Origin: Anniella stebbinsi
Taxonomy: Eukaryota; Chordata; Lepidosauria; Squamata; Anniellidae
Assembly: GCA_029215795.1 (NCBI GenBank)
Contig: JARDYH010000017.1
Location: forward strand, 186,001 to 250,000
Length of the DNA: 64,000 nt
Direction: 5' to 3'
Below, one piece after another: positions 50,501-63,700 of the stretch. Made by a program: the position numbers and the translations under genes. Within the stretch, counting starts at the first letter, position 1, and each line of letters starts with the position of its first letter. The notes beneath the pieces are model-generated. The model did no database searches. It was not told the origin of the DNA and was given only the letters and a program-made list of their open reading frames with translations.

Positions 50501-53500
50501 TTCCCCTTCGTCCCCTAGACTTCCCCTTCTTCCCCTAGACTTCCCCTTCTTCCCCTAGACTTCCCCTTCTTCCCCTAGACTTCCCCTTCCCTCTATACTT
50601 CCCCTTCTTCCCCTAGACTTCCCCTAGACTTCCCTTTCCCTCTATACTTCCCCTGATTCCCCTAGACTTCCCCTAGACTTCCCCTTCTTCCCCTAGACTT
50701 CCCCTTCCCTCTATACTTCCCCTTCTTCCCCTAGACTTCCCCTAGACTTCCCTTCCCTCTATACTTCCCCTTCTTCCCCTAGACTTCCCCTAGACTTCCC
50801 CTTCCCTCTCTACTTCCCCTTCTTCCCCTAGACTTCCCCTTCTTCCCCTAGACTTCCCCTTCTTCCCCTAGACTTCCCCTTCTTCCCCTAGACTTCCCCT
50901 TCTTCCCCTAGACTTCCCCTTCCCTCTATACTTCCCCTTCTTCCCCTAGACTTCCCCTAGACTTCCCTTTCCCTCTATACTTCCCCTTCTTCCCCTAGAC
51001 TTCCCCTAGACTTCCCCTTCCCTCTATACTTCCCCTTCTTCCCTAGACTTCCCCTTCCCTCTATACTTCCCCTTCTCCCCTAGACTTCCCCTAGACTTCC
51101 CCTTCCCTCTATACTTCCCCTTCGTCCCCTAGACTTCCCCTTCCCTCTATACTTCCCCTTCTTCCCCTAGACTTCCCCTAGACTTCCCCTTCTTCCCCTA
51201 GACTTCCCCTTTTTCCCCTAGACTTCCCCTTCCCTCTATACTTCCTCTTCTTCCCCTAGACTTCCCCTTCTTCCCCTAGACTTCCCCTTCGTCCCCTAGA
51301 CTTCCCATAGACTTCCCCTTTCCTCTATACTAACCCTTCTTCCCCTAGACTTCCACTAGACTTCCCCTTCCCTCTATACTTCCCCTTCTTCCCCTAGACT
51401 TCCCCTAGACTTCCCCTTCCCTCTATACTTCCCCTTCTTCCCCTAGACTTCCCCTAGACTTCCCCTTCCCTCTATACTTCCCCTTCTTCCCCTGGACTTC
51501 CCCTTTCCTCTATACTTCCCCTTCTCCCCTAGACTTCCCCTAGACTTCCCCTTCCCACTATACTTCCCCTTCTTCCCCTAGACTTTCCGTAGACTTCCCC
51601 TTCCCTCTATACCTTCCCTTCTTCCCCTTCTTCCCCTAGACTTCCCCTTCTTCCCTTAGACTTCCCCTTTTTCCCCTAGACTTTCTCTTCCCTCTATACT
51701 TCCCTTTCTTCCCCTAGACTTCCCCTTCTTCCCCTAGACTTCCCCTCCTTCCCCTAGACTTCCCCTTCCCTCTATACTTCCCCTTCTTCCCCTAGACTTC
51801 CCCTAGACTTCCCTTCCCTCTATACTTCCCCTTCTTCCCCTAGACTTCCCCTAGACTTCCCCTTCCCTCTCTACTTCCCCTTCTTCCCCTAGACTTCCCC
51901 TAGACTTCCCCTTCCCTCTCTACTTCCCCTTCTTCCCCTAGACTTCCCCTTCTTCCCCTAGACTTCCCTTTCTTCCCCTAGACTTCCCCTTCCCTCTATA
52001 CTTCCCCTTCTTCCATTAGACTTCCCCTTCCCTCTATACTTCCCCTGCTTCCCCTAGACTTCCCCTAGACTTCCCCTTCTTCACCTAGACTTCCCCTAGA
52101 CTTCCCCTTCCCTCTATACTTCCCCTTCTTCCCCTAAACTTCCCCTTCCCTCTATACTTCCCCTTCTTCCCCTAGACTTCCCCTTCTTCCCCTAGACTTC
52201 CTCTTCTTCCCCTAGACTTCCCCTTCCCTCTATACTTCCCCTTCTTCCCCTAGACTTCCCCTAGACTTCCCCTTCCCTCTCTACTTCCCCTTCTTCCCCT
52301 AGACTTCCCCTTCTTCCCCTAGACTTCCCCTTCTTCCCCTAGACTTTCCCTTCCCTCTATACTTCCCCTTCTTCCATTAGACTTCCCCTTCCCTCTATAC
52401 TTCCCCTGCTTCCCCTAGACTTCCCCTAATCTTCCCCTTCTTCCCCTAGACTTCCCCTAGACTTCCCTTCCCTCTATACTTCCCCTTCTTCCCCTAGACT
52501 TCCCCTAGACTTCCCCTTCCCTCTCTACTTCCCCTTCTTCCCCTAGACTTCCCCTTCTTCCCCTAGAATTCCCCTTCTTCCCCTAGACTTTCCCTTCCCT
52601 CTATACTTCCCCTTCTTCCATTAGACTTCCCCTTCCCTCTATACTTCCCCTTCTTCCCCTAGACTTCCCCTTCTTCCCCTAGACTTCCTCTTCTTCCCCT
52701 AGACTTCCCCTTCTTCCCCTATACTTCCCCTTCCCTCTATACTTCCCCTTCTTCCCCTAGACTTCCCCTTCCCTCTATACATCCCCTTCTTCCCCTAGAC
52801 TTCCCCTTCTTCCCCTAGACTTCCTCTTCTTCCCCTAGACTTCCCCTTCCCTCTATACTTCCCCTTCTTCCCCTAGACTTCCCCTTCTTCCCTTAGACTT
52901 CCCCTTCTTCCCCTAGCCTTTCTCTTCCCTCTATACTTCCCCTTCTTCCCCTAGACTTCCCCTTCTTCCCCTAGACTTCCCCTTCTTCCCCTAGACTTCC
53001 CCTTCCCTCTATACTTCCCCTTCTTCCCCTAGACTTCCCCTAGACTTCCCTTCCCTCTATACTTCCCCTTCTTCCCCTAGACTTCCCCTTCCCTCTATAC
53101 TTCCCCTTCTTCCCCTAGACTTCCCCTTCCCTCTATACATCCCCTTCTTCCCCTAGACTTCCCCTTCTTCCCCTAGACTTCCTCTTCTTCCCCTAGACTT
53201 CCCCTTCCCTCTATACTTCTCCTTCTTCCCCTAGACTTCCCCTTCTTCCCTTAGACTTCCCCTTCTTCCCCTAGACTTCCACTTCTTCCCCTAGACTTCC
53301 CGTAGACTTCCCCTTGCCTCTATACTTCCCCTTCTTCCCCTAGACTTTCTCTTCCCTCTATACTTCCCCTTCTTCCCCTAGACTTCCCCTTCTTCCCCTA
53401 GACTTCCCCTTCCCTCTATACTTCCCCTTCTTCCCCTATACTTCCCCTAGACTTCCCTTCCCTCTATACTTCCCCTTCTTCCCCTAGACTTCCCCTAGAC

Positions 53501-55658
53501 TTCCCCTTCCCTCTCTACTTCCCCTTCTTCCCCTAGACTTCCCCGTCTTCCCCTAGACTTCCCCTTCTTCCCCTAGACTTCCCCTTCTTCCCCTAGACTT
53601 CCCCTTCTTCCCCTAGACTTCCCCTTCCCTCTATACTTCCCCTTCTTCCCCTAGACTTCCCCTAGACTTCCCTTTCCCTCTATACTTCCCCTTCTTCCCC
53701 TAGACTTCCCCTAGACTTCCCCTTCCCTCTATACTTCCCCTTCTTCCCTAGACTTCCCCTTCCCTCTATACTTCCCCTTCTCCCCTAGACTTCCCCTAGA
53801 CTTCCCCTTCCCTCTATACTTCCCCTTCATCCCCTAGACTTCCCCTTCCCTCTATACTTCCCCTTCTTCCCCTAGACTTCCCCTAGACTTCCCCTTCTTC
53901 CCCTAGACTTCCCCTTTTTCCCCTAGACTTCCCCTTCCCTCTATACTTCCTCTTCTTCCCCTAGACTTCTCCTTCTTCCCCTAGACTTCCCCTTCGTCCC
54001 CTAGACTTCCCATAGACTTCCCCTTTCCTCTATACTAACCCTTCTTCCCCTAAACTTCCACTAGACTTCCCCTTCCCTCTATACTTCCCCTTCTTCCCCT
54101 AGACTTCCCCTAGACTTCCCCTTCCCTCTATACTTCCCCTTCTTCCCCTAGACTTCCCCTAGACTTCCCCTTCCCTCTATACTTCCCCTTCTTCCCCTGG
54201 ACTTCCCCTTTCCTCTATACTTCCCCTTCTTCCCCTAGACTTTCCGTAGACTTCCCCTTCCCTCTATACCTTCCCTTCTTCCCCTTCTTCCCCTAGACTT
54301 CCCCTTCTTCCCTTAGACTTCCCCTTTTTCCCCTAGACTTTCTCTTCCCTCTATACTTCCCTTTCTTCCCCTAGACTTCCCCTTCTTCCCCTAGACTTCC
54401 CCTTCTTCCCCTAGACTTCCCCTTCCCTCTATACTTCCCCTTCTTCCCCTAGACTTCCCCTAGACTTCCCTTCCCTCTATACTTCCCCTTCTTCCCCTAG
54501 ACTTCCCCTAGACTTCCCCTTCCCTCTCTACTTCCCCTTCTTCCCCTAGACTTCCCCTAGACTTCCCCTTCCCTCTCTACTTCCCCTTCTTCCCCTAGAC
54601 TTCCCCTTCTTCCCCTAGACTTCCCTTTCTTCCCCTAGACTTCCCCTTCCCTCTATACTTCCCCTTCTTCCATTAGACTTCCCCTTCCCTCTATACTTCC
54701 CCTGCTTCCCCTAGACTTCCCCTAGACTTCCCCTTCTTCCCCTAGACTTCCCCTAGACTTCCCCTTCCCTCTATACTTCCCCTTCTTCCCCTAGACTTCC
54801 CCTTCCCTCTATACTTCACCTTCTTCCCCTAGACTTCCCCTTCTTCCCCCAGACTTCCTCTTCTTCCCCTAGACTTCCCCTTCCCTCTATACTTCCCCTT
54901 CTTCCCCTAGACTTCCCCTAGACTTCCCCTTCCCTCTCTACTTCCCCTTCTTCCCCTAGACTTCCCCTTCTTCCCCTAGACTTCCCCTTCTTCCCCTAGA
55001 CTTTCCCTTCCCTCTATACTTCCCCTTCTTCCATTAGACTTCCCCTTCCCTCTATACTTCCCCTGCTTCCCCTAGACTTCCCCTAGTCTTCCCCTTCTTC
55101 CCCTAGACTTCCCCTAGACTTCCCTTCCCTCTATACTTCCCCTTCTTCCCCTAGACTTCCCCTAGACTTCCCCTTCCCTCTCTACTTCCCCTTCTTCCCC
55201 TAGACTTCCCCTTCTTCCCCTAGACTTCCCCTACTTCCCCTAGACTTTCCCTTCCCTCTATACTTCCCCTTCTTCCATTAGACTTCCCCTTCCCTCTATA
55301 CTTCCCCTTCTTCCCCTAGACTTCCCCTTCTTCCCCTAGACTTCCTCTTCTTCCCCTAGACTTCCCCTTCCCTCTATACTTCCCCTTCTTCCCCTAGACT
55401 TCCCCTTCTTCCCTTAGACTTCCCCTTCTTCCCCTAGACTTCTCCTTCTTCCCTTAGACTTCCCCTTCTTCCCCTATACTTCCCCTTCCCTCTATACTTC
55501 CCCTGCTTCCCCTAGACTTCCCCTAGACGTCCCCTTCTTCCCCTAGACTTCCCCTAGACTTCCCTTCCCTCTATACTTCCCCTTCTTCCCCTAGACTTCC
55601 CCTAGACTTCCCCTTCTTCCCCTAGACTTCCCCTTTTTCCCCTAGACTTCCCCTTCTT
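47565..55658 (+). repeat. 8,094-bp tandem duplication, copy 2
   Basis: Directly abuts copy 1. The only clear internal substitution I found is T to C at 51,747 (CCCCTCCTT; copy 1 has CCCCTTCTT at 43,653). Past the right edge the two continuations differ within about 40 bp (CTTCCCC versus CTTCCATTAG), as expected of a tandem duplication. Such similarity over 8 kb in a variant-rich satellite indicates a recent event. Confidence 0.94.
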
Positions 55659-56273
55659 CCCCTAGACTTCCCCTTCCCTCTATACTTCCCCTTCTTCCAT
55701 TAGACTTCCCCTTCCCTCTATACTTCCCCTGCTTCCCCTAGACTTCCCCTAGACTTCCCCTTCTTCCCCTAGACTTCCCCTAGACTTCCCCTTCCCTCTA
55801 TACTTCCCCTTCTTCCCCTAGACTTCCCCTTCCCTCTATACTTCCCCTTCTTCCCCTAGACTTCCCCTTCTTCCCCTAGGCTTCCCCTAGACTTCCCCTT
55901 CCCTCTATACTTCCCCTTCTTCCCCTAGACTTCCCCTTCCCTCTATACTTCCCCTTCTTCCCCTAGACTTCCCCTAGACTTCCCCTTCCCTCTATACTTC
56001 CCCTTCTTCCCCTAGTCTACCCCTGGACTTCCCCTTCCCTCTATACTTCCCCTTCTTCCCCTAGACTTCCCCTTCTTCCCCTAGACTTCCCCTTCTTCCC
56101 CTAAACTAAGCTTTCTTCCCCTAGACTTCCCCTTCTTCCCCTAGACTTCCCTTCTTCCCCGAGACTTCCCCTATACTTCCCCTTCTTTCCCTAGACTTCC
56201 CCTACACTTTCCCTTCCCTCTATACTTCCCCTTCTTCCCCTAGACTTACCCTTCTTCTCCTAGACTTCCCCTT
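51748..56273 (+). repeat. 4,526-bp tandem duplication, copy 1
   Basis: Matches 56,274-60,799 at an offset of 4,526. Checked pairs are CTTCACCTAG (A at 52,083/56,609), EcoRI (52,566/57,092), TACTAACCC (54,035/58,561), TTCACC (54,815/59,341), GACGTC (55,526/60,052), CTAGG (55,876/60,402) and AAGCTT (56,108/60,634). The unit crosses the right edge of the 8,094-bp duplication at about 55,658. Confidence 0.94.
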
Positions 56274-59200
56274 CTTCCCCTAGACTTCCCCTTCCCTCTA
56301 TACTTCCCCTTCTTCCCCTAGACTTCCCCTAGACTTCCCTTCCCTCTATACTTCCCCTTCTTCCCCTAGACTTCCCCTAGACTTCCCCTTCCCTCTCTAC
56401 TTCCCCTTCTTCCCCTAGACTTCCCCTAGACTTCCCCTTCCCTCTCTACTTCCCCTTCTTCCCCTAGACTTCCCCTTCTTCCCCTAGACTTCCCTTTCTT
56501 CCCCTAGACTTCCCCTTCCCTCTATACTTCCCCTTCTTCCATTAGACTTCCCCTTCCCTCTATACTTCCCCTGCTTCCCCTAGACTTCCCCTAGACTTCC
56601 CCTTCTTCACCTAGACTTCCCCTAGACTTCCCCTTCCCTCTATACTTCCCCTTCTTCCCCTAAACTTCCCCTTCCCTCTATACTTCCCCTTCTTCCCCTA
56701 GACTTCCCCTTCTTCCCCTAGACTTCCTCTTCTTCCCCTAGACTTCCCCTTCCCTCTATACTTCCCCTTCTTCCCCTAGACTTCCCCTAGACTTCCCCTT
56801 CCCTCTCTACTTCCCCTTCTTCCCCTAGACTTCCCCTTCTTCCCCTAGACTTCCCCTTCTTCCCCTAGACTTTCCCTTCCCTCTATACTTCCCCTTCTTC
56901 CATTAGACTTCCCCTTCCCTCTATACTTCCCCTGCTTCCCCTAGACTTCCCCTAATCTTCCCCTTCTTCCCCTAGACTTCCCCTAGACTTCCCTTCCCTC
57001 TATACTTCCCCTTCTTCCCCTAGACTTCCCCTAGACTTCCCCTTCCCTCTCTACTTCCCCTTCTTCCCCTAGACTTCCCCTTCTTCCCCTAGAATTCCCC
57101 TTCTTCCCCTAGACTTTCCCTTCCCTCTATACTTCCCCTTCTTCCATTAGACTTCCCCTTCCCTCTATACTTCCCCTTCTTCCCCTAGACTTCCCCTTCT
57201 TCCCCTAGACTTCCTCTTCTTCCCCTAGACTTCCCCTTCTTCCCCTATACTTCCCCTTCCCTCTATACTTCCCCTTCTTCCCCTAGACTTCCCCTTCCCT
57301 CTATACATCCCCTTCTTCCCCTAGACTTCCCCTTCTTCCCCTAGACTTCCTCTTCTTCCCCTAGACTTCCCCTTCCCTCTATACTTCCCCTTCTTCCCCT
57401 AGACTTCCCCTTCTTCCCTTAGACTTCCCCTTCTTCCCCTAGCCTTTCTCTTCCCTCTATACTTCCCCTTCTTCCCCTAGACTTCCCCTTCTTCCCCTAG
57501 ACTTCCCCTTCTTCCCCTAGACTTCCCCTTCCCTCTATACTTCCCCTTCTTCCCCTAGACTTCCCCTAGACTTCCCTTCCCTCTATACTTCCCCTTCTTC
57601 CCCTAGACTTCCCCTTCCCTCTATACTTCCCCTTCTTCCCCTAGACTTCCCCTTCCCTCTATACATCCCCTTCTTCCCCTAGACTTCCCCTTCTTCCCCT
57701 AGACTTCCTCTTCTTCCCCTAGACTTCCCCTTCCCTCTATACTTCTCCTTCTTCCCCTAGACTTCCCCTTCTTCCCTTAGACTTCCCCTTCTTCCCCTAG
57801 ACTTCCACTTCTTCCCCTAGACTTCCCGTAGACTTCCCCTTGCCTCTATACTTCCCCTTCTTCCCCTAGACTTTCTCTTCCCTCTATACTTCCCCTTCTT
57901 CCCCTAGACTTCCCCTTCTTCCCCTAGACTTCCCCTTCCCTCTATACTTCCCCTTCTTCCCCTATACTTCCCCTAGACTTCCCTTCCCTCTATACTTCCC
58001 CTTCTTCCCCTAGACTTCCCCTAGACTTCCCCTTCCCTCTCTACTTCCCCTTCTTCCCCTAGACTTCCCCGTCTTCCCCTAGACTTCCCCTTCTTCCCCT
58101 AGACTTCCCCTTCTTCCCCTAGACTTCCCCTTCTTCCCCTAGACTTCCCCTTCCCTCTATACTTCCCCTTCTTCCCCTAGACTTCCCCTAGACTTCCCTT
58201 TCCCTCTATACTTCCCCTTCTTCCCCTAGACTTCCCCTAGACTTCCCCTTCCCTCTATACTTCCCCTTCTTCCCTAGACTTCCCCTTCCCTCTATACTTC
58301 CCCTTCTCCCCTAGACTTCCCCTAGACTTCCCCTTCCCTCTATACTTCCCCTTCATCCCCTAGACTTCCCCTTCCCTCTATACTTCCCCTTCTTCCCCTA
58401 GACTTCCCCTAGACTTCCCCTTCTTCCCCTAGACTTCCCCTTTTTCCCCTAGACTTCCCCTTCCCTCTATACTTCCTCTTCTTCCCCTAGACTTCTCCTT
58501 CTTCCCCTAGACTTCCCCTTCGTCCCCTAGACTTCCCATAGACTTCCCCTTTCCTCTATACTAACCCTTCTTCCCCTAAACTTCCACTAGACTTCCCCTT
58601 CCCTCTATACTTCCCCTTCTTCCCCTAGACTTCCCCTAGACTTCCCCTTCCCTCTATACTTCCCCTTCTTCCCCTAGACTTCCCCTAGACTTCCCCTTCC
58701 CTCTATACTTCCCCTTCTTCCCCTGGACTTCCCCTTTCCTCTATACTTCCCCTTCTTCCCCTAGACTTTCCGTAGACTTCCCCTTCCCTCTATACCTTCC
58801 CTTCTTCCCCTTCTTCCCCTAGACTTCCCCTTCTTCCCTTAGACTTCCCCTTTTTCCCCTAGACTTTCTCTTCCCTCTATACTTCCCTTTCTTCCCCTAG
58901 ACTTCCCCTTCTTCCCCTAGACTTCCCCTTCTTCCCCTAGACTTCCCCTTCCCTCTATACTTCCCCTTCTTCCCCTAGACTTCCCCTAGACTTCCCTTCC
59001 CTCTATACTTCCCCTTCTTCCCCTAGACTTCCCCTAGACTTCCCCTTCCCTCTCTACTTCCCCTTCTTCCCCTAGACTTCCCCTAGACTTCCCCTTCCCT
59101 CTCTACTTCCCCTTCTTCCCCTAGACTTCCCCTTCTTCCCCTAGACTTCCCTTTCTTCCCCTAGACTTCCCCTTCCCTCTATACTTCCCCTTCTTCCATT

Positions 59201-60799
59201 AGACTTCCCCTTCCCTCTATACTTCCCCTGCTTCCCCTAGACTTCCCCTAGACTTCCCCTTCTTCCCCTAGACTTCCCCTAGACTTCCCCTTCCCTCTAT
59301 ACTTCCCCTTCTTCCCCTAGACTTCCCCTTCCCTCTATACTTCACCTTCTTCCCCTAGACTTCCCCTTCTTCCCCCAGACTTCCTCTTCTTCCCCTAGAC
59401 TTCCCCTTCCCTCTATACTTCCCCTTCTTCCCCTAGACTTCCCCTAGACTTCCCCTTCCCTCTCTACTTCCCCTTCTTCCCCTAGACTTCCCCTTCTTCC
59501 CCTAGACTTCCCCTTCTTCCCCTAGACTTTCCCTTCCCTCTATACTTCCCCTTCTTCCATTAGACTTCCCCTTCCCTCTATACTTCCCCTGCTTCCCCTA
59601 GACTTCCCCTAGTCTTCCCCTTCTTCCCCTAGACTTCCCCTAGACTTCCCTTCCCTCTATACTTCCCCTTCTTCCCCTAGACTTCCCCTAGACTTCCCCT
59701 TCCCTCTCTACTTCCCCTTCTTCCCCTAGACTTCCCCTTCTTCCCCTAGACTTCCCCTACTTCCCCTAGACTTTCCCTTCCCTCTATACTTCCCCTTCTT
59801 CCATTAGACTTCCCCTTCCCTCTATACTTCCCCTTCTTCCCCTAGACTTCCCCTTCTTCCCCTAGACTTCCTCTTCTTCCCCTAGACTTCCCCTTCCCTC
59901 TATACTTCCCCTTCTTCCCCTAGACTTCCCCTTCTTCCCTTAGACTTCCCCTTCTTCCCCTAGACTTCTCCTTCTTCCCTTAGACTTCCCCTTCTTCCCC
60001 TATACTTCCCCTTCCCTCTATACTTCCCCTGCTTCCCCTAGACTTCCCCTAGACGTCCCCTTCTTCCCCTAGACTTCCCCTAGACTTCCCTTCCCTCTAT
60101 ACTTCCCCTTCTTCCCCTAGACTTCCCCTAGACTTCCCCTTCTTCCCCTAGACTTCCCCTTTTTCCCCTAGACTTCCCCTTCTTCCCCTAGACTTCCCCT
60201 TCCCTCTATACTTCCCCTTCTTCCATTAGACTTCCCCTTCCCTCTATACTTCCCCTGCTTCCCCTAGACTTCCCCTAGACTTCCCCTTCTTCCCCTAGAC
60301 TTCCCCTAGACTTCCCCTTCCCTCTATACTTCCCCTTCTTCCCCTAGACTTCCCCTTCCCTCTATACTTCCCCTTCTTCCCCTAGACTTCCCCTTCTTCC
60401 CCTAGGCTTCCCCTAGACTTCCCCTTCCCTCTATACTTCCCCTTCTTCCCCTAGACTTCCCCTTCCCTCTATACTTCCCCTTCTTCCCCTAGACTTCCCC
60501 TAGACTTCCCCTTCCCTCTATACTTCCCCTTCTTCCCCTAGTCTACCCCTGGACTTCCCCTTCCCTCTATACTTCCCCTTCTTCCCCTAGACTTCCCCTT
60601 CTTCCCCTAGACTTCCCCTTCTTCCCCTAAACTAAGCTTTCTTCCCCTAGACTTCCCCTTCTTCCCCTAGACTTCCCTTCTTCCCCGAGACTTCCCCTAT
60701 ACTTCCCCTTCTTTCCCTAGACTTCCCCTACACTTTCCCTTCCCTCTATACTTCCCCTTCTTCCCCTAGACTTACCCTTCTTCTCCTAGACTTCCCCTT
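56274..60799 (+). repeat. 4,526-bp tandem duplication, copy 2
   Basis: Adjacent partner of 51,748-56,273. Similarity continues about 65 bp past the unit (to about 60,864), reflecting homology at the exchange point. It then diverges, this copy reading CCACTTC where copy 1 runs into CCCTTCCC. With the 8,094-bp pair, the segment 51.8-55.7 kb exists three times (43.7-47.6, 51.8-55.7 and 56.3-60.2 kb). Confidence 0.93.
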
Positions 60800-63700
60800 C
60801 TTCCCCTAGACTTCCCCTTCCCTCTATACTTCCCCTTCTTCCCCTAGACTTCCCCTAGACTTCCACTTCTTCCCCTAGACTTCCCTTCTTCCCCTAGACT
60901 TCCCCTTCCCTCTATACTTCCCCTTCTTCCCCTAGACTTCCCCTAGACTTCCCCTTCTTCCTCTAGACTTCCCCTTTTTCCCCTAGACTTCCCCGTCCCT
61001 CTATACTTCCTCTTCTTCCCCTAGACTTCCCCTTCTTCCCCTAGAGTTCCCCTTCTTCTTCTAGACTTCCCCTAGACTTCCCCTTGCCTCTATACTTCCC
61101 CTTCTTCCCCTAGACTTCCCCTAGACTTCCCTTCCCTCTCTACTTCCCCTTCTTCCCCTAGACTTCCCCTAGACTTCCCCTTCCCTCTCTACTTCCCCTT
61201 CTTCCCCTAGACTTCCCCTTCTTCCCCTATACTTCCCCTTCCCTCTATACTTCCCCTTCTTCCCCTAGACTTCCCCTTCCCTCTATACATCCCCTTCTTC
61301 CCCTAGACTTCCCCTTCTTCCCCTAGACTTCCTCTTCTTCCCCTAGACTTCCCCTTCCCTCTATACTTCCTCTTCTTCCCCTAGACTTCCCCTTCTTCCC
61401 CTAGACTTCCCCTTCCCTCTATACTTCCCCTTCTTCCCCTAGACTTCCCCTAGACTTCCCTTCCCTCTATACTTCCCCTTCTTCCCCTAGACTTCCCCTA
61501 GACTTCCCCTTCCCTCTCTACTTCCCCTTCTTCCCCTAGACTTCCCCTTCTTCCCCTAGACTTCCCCTTCTTCCCCTAGACTTCCCCTTCTTCCCCTAGA
61601 CTTCCCCTTCTTCCCCTATACTTCCCCTTCCCTCTATACTTCCCCTTCTTCCCCTAGACTTCCCCTAGACTTCCCTTTCCCTCTATACTTCCCCTTCTTC
61701 CCCTAGACTTCCCCTAGACTTCCCCTTCCCTCTATACTTCCCCTTCTTCCCCTAGACTTCCCTTTCCCTCTATACTTCCCCTTCTCCCCTAGACTAACCC
61801 TAGACTTCCCCTTCCCTCTTTACTTCCCCTTCGTCCCCTACACTTCCCCTTCCCTCTATACTTCCCCTTCTTCCCCTAGACTTCCCCTAGACTTCCCCTT
61901 CTTCCCCTAGACTTCCCCTTTTTCCCCTAGACTTCCCCTTCCCTCTATACTTCCTCTTCTTCCCCTAGACTTCCCCTTCTTCCCCTAGACTTCCCCTTCT
62001 TCCCCTAGACTTCCCCTAGACTTCCCCTTTCCTCTATACTAACCCTTCTTCCCCTAGACTTCCACTAGACTTCCCCTTCCCTCTATACTTCCCCTTCTTC
62101 CCCTAGACTTCCCCTAGACTTCCCTTTCCCTCTATACTTCCCCTTCTTCCCCTTTTTCCCCTAGACTTCCCCTTCCCTCTATACTTCCTCTTCTTCCCCT
62201 AGACTTCCCCTTCTTCCCCTAGACTTCCACTTCTTCCCCTAGACTTTCCGTAGACTTCCCCTTCCCTCTATACCTTCCCTTCTTCCCCTTCTTCCCCTAG
62301 ACTTCCCCTTCTTCCCTAAGACTTCCCCTGGACTTCCCCTTCCCTCTATACTTCCCCTTCTTCCCCTAGACTTTCTCTTCCCTCTATACTTCCCCTTCTT
62401 CCCCTAGATTTCCCCTTCTTCCCCTAGACTTCCCCTTCTTCCCCTAGAGTTCCCCTTCCCTCTATACTTCCCCTTCTTCCCCTAGACTTCCCCTAGACTT
62501 CCCTTCCCTCTATACTTCCCCTTCTTCCCCTAGACTTCCCCTAGACTTCCCCTTCCCTCTCTACTTCCCCTTCTTCCCCTAGACTTCCCCTTCTTCCCCT
62601 AGACTTCCCCTTCTTCCCCTAGACTTCCCCTTCTTCCCCTAGACTTCCCCTTCTTCCCCTATACTTCCCCTTCCCTCTATACTTCCCCTTCTTCCCCTAG
62701 ACTTCCCCTAGACTTCCCTTTCCCTCTATACTTCCCCTTCTTCCCCTAGACTTCCCCTAGACTTCCCCTTCCCTCTATACTTCCCCTTCTTCCCCTAGAC
62801 TTCCCCTTCCCTCTATACTTCCCCTTCTCCCCTAGACTTCCCCTAGACTTCCCTTCCCTCTATACTTCCCCTTCGTCCCCTAGACTTCCCCTTCCCTCTA
62901 TACTTCCCCTTCTTCCCCTAGACTTCCCCTAGACTTCCCCTTCTTCCCCTAGACTTCCCCTTTTCCCCCTAGACTTCCCCTTCCCTCTATACTTCCTCTT
63001 CTTCCCCTAGACTTCCCCTTCTTCCCCTAGACTTCCCCTAGACTTCCCTTCCCTCTATACTTCCCCTTCTTCCCCTAGACTTCCCCTAGACTTCCCCTTC
63101 CCACTATACTTCCCCTTCTTCCCCTAGACTTCCCCTTCCCTCTATACTTCCCCTTCTTCCCCTAGACTTCCCCTTCTTCCCCCAGACTTCCTCTTCTTCC
63201 TCTAGACTTCCCCTTCCCTCTATACTTCCCCTTCTTCCCCTAGACTTCCCCTTCTTCCCTTAGACTTCCCCTTCTTCCCCTAGACTTCCACTTCTTCCCC
63301 TAGACTTCCCGTAGACTTCCCCTTGCCTCTATACTTCCCCTTCTTCCCCTAGACTGTCTCTTCCCTCTATACTTCCCCTTCTTCCCCTAGACTTCCCCTT
63401 CTTCCCCTAGACTTCCCCTTCTTCCCCTAGACTTCCCCTTCCCTCTATACTTCCCCTTCTTCCCCTAGACTTCCCCTAGACTTCCCTTCCCTCTATACTT
63501 CCCCTTTTTCCCCTAGACTTCCCCTAGACTTCCCCTTCCCTCTCTACTTCCCCTTCTTCTCCTAGACTTCCCCTTCTTCCCCTAGACTTCCCCTTCTTCC
63601 CCTAGACTTCCCCTTCCCTCTATACTTCCCCTTCTTCCCCTAGACTTCCCCTTCTTCCCCTAGACTTCCCCTTCTTCCCCTAGACTTCCCCTAGACTTCC

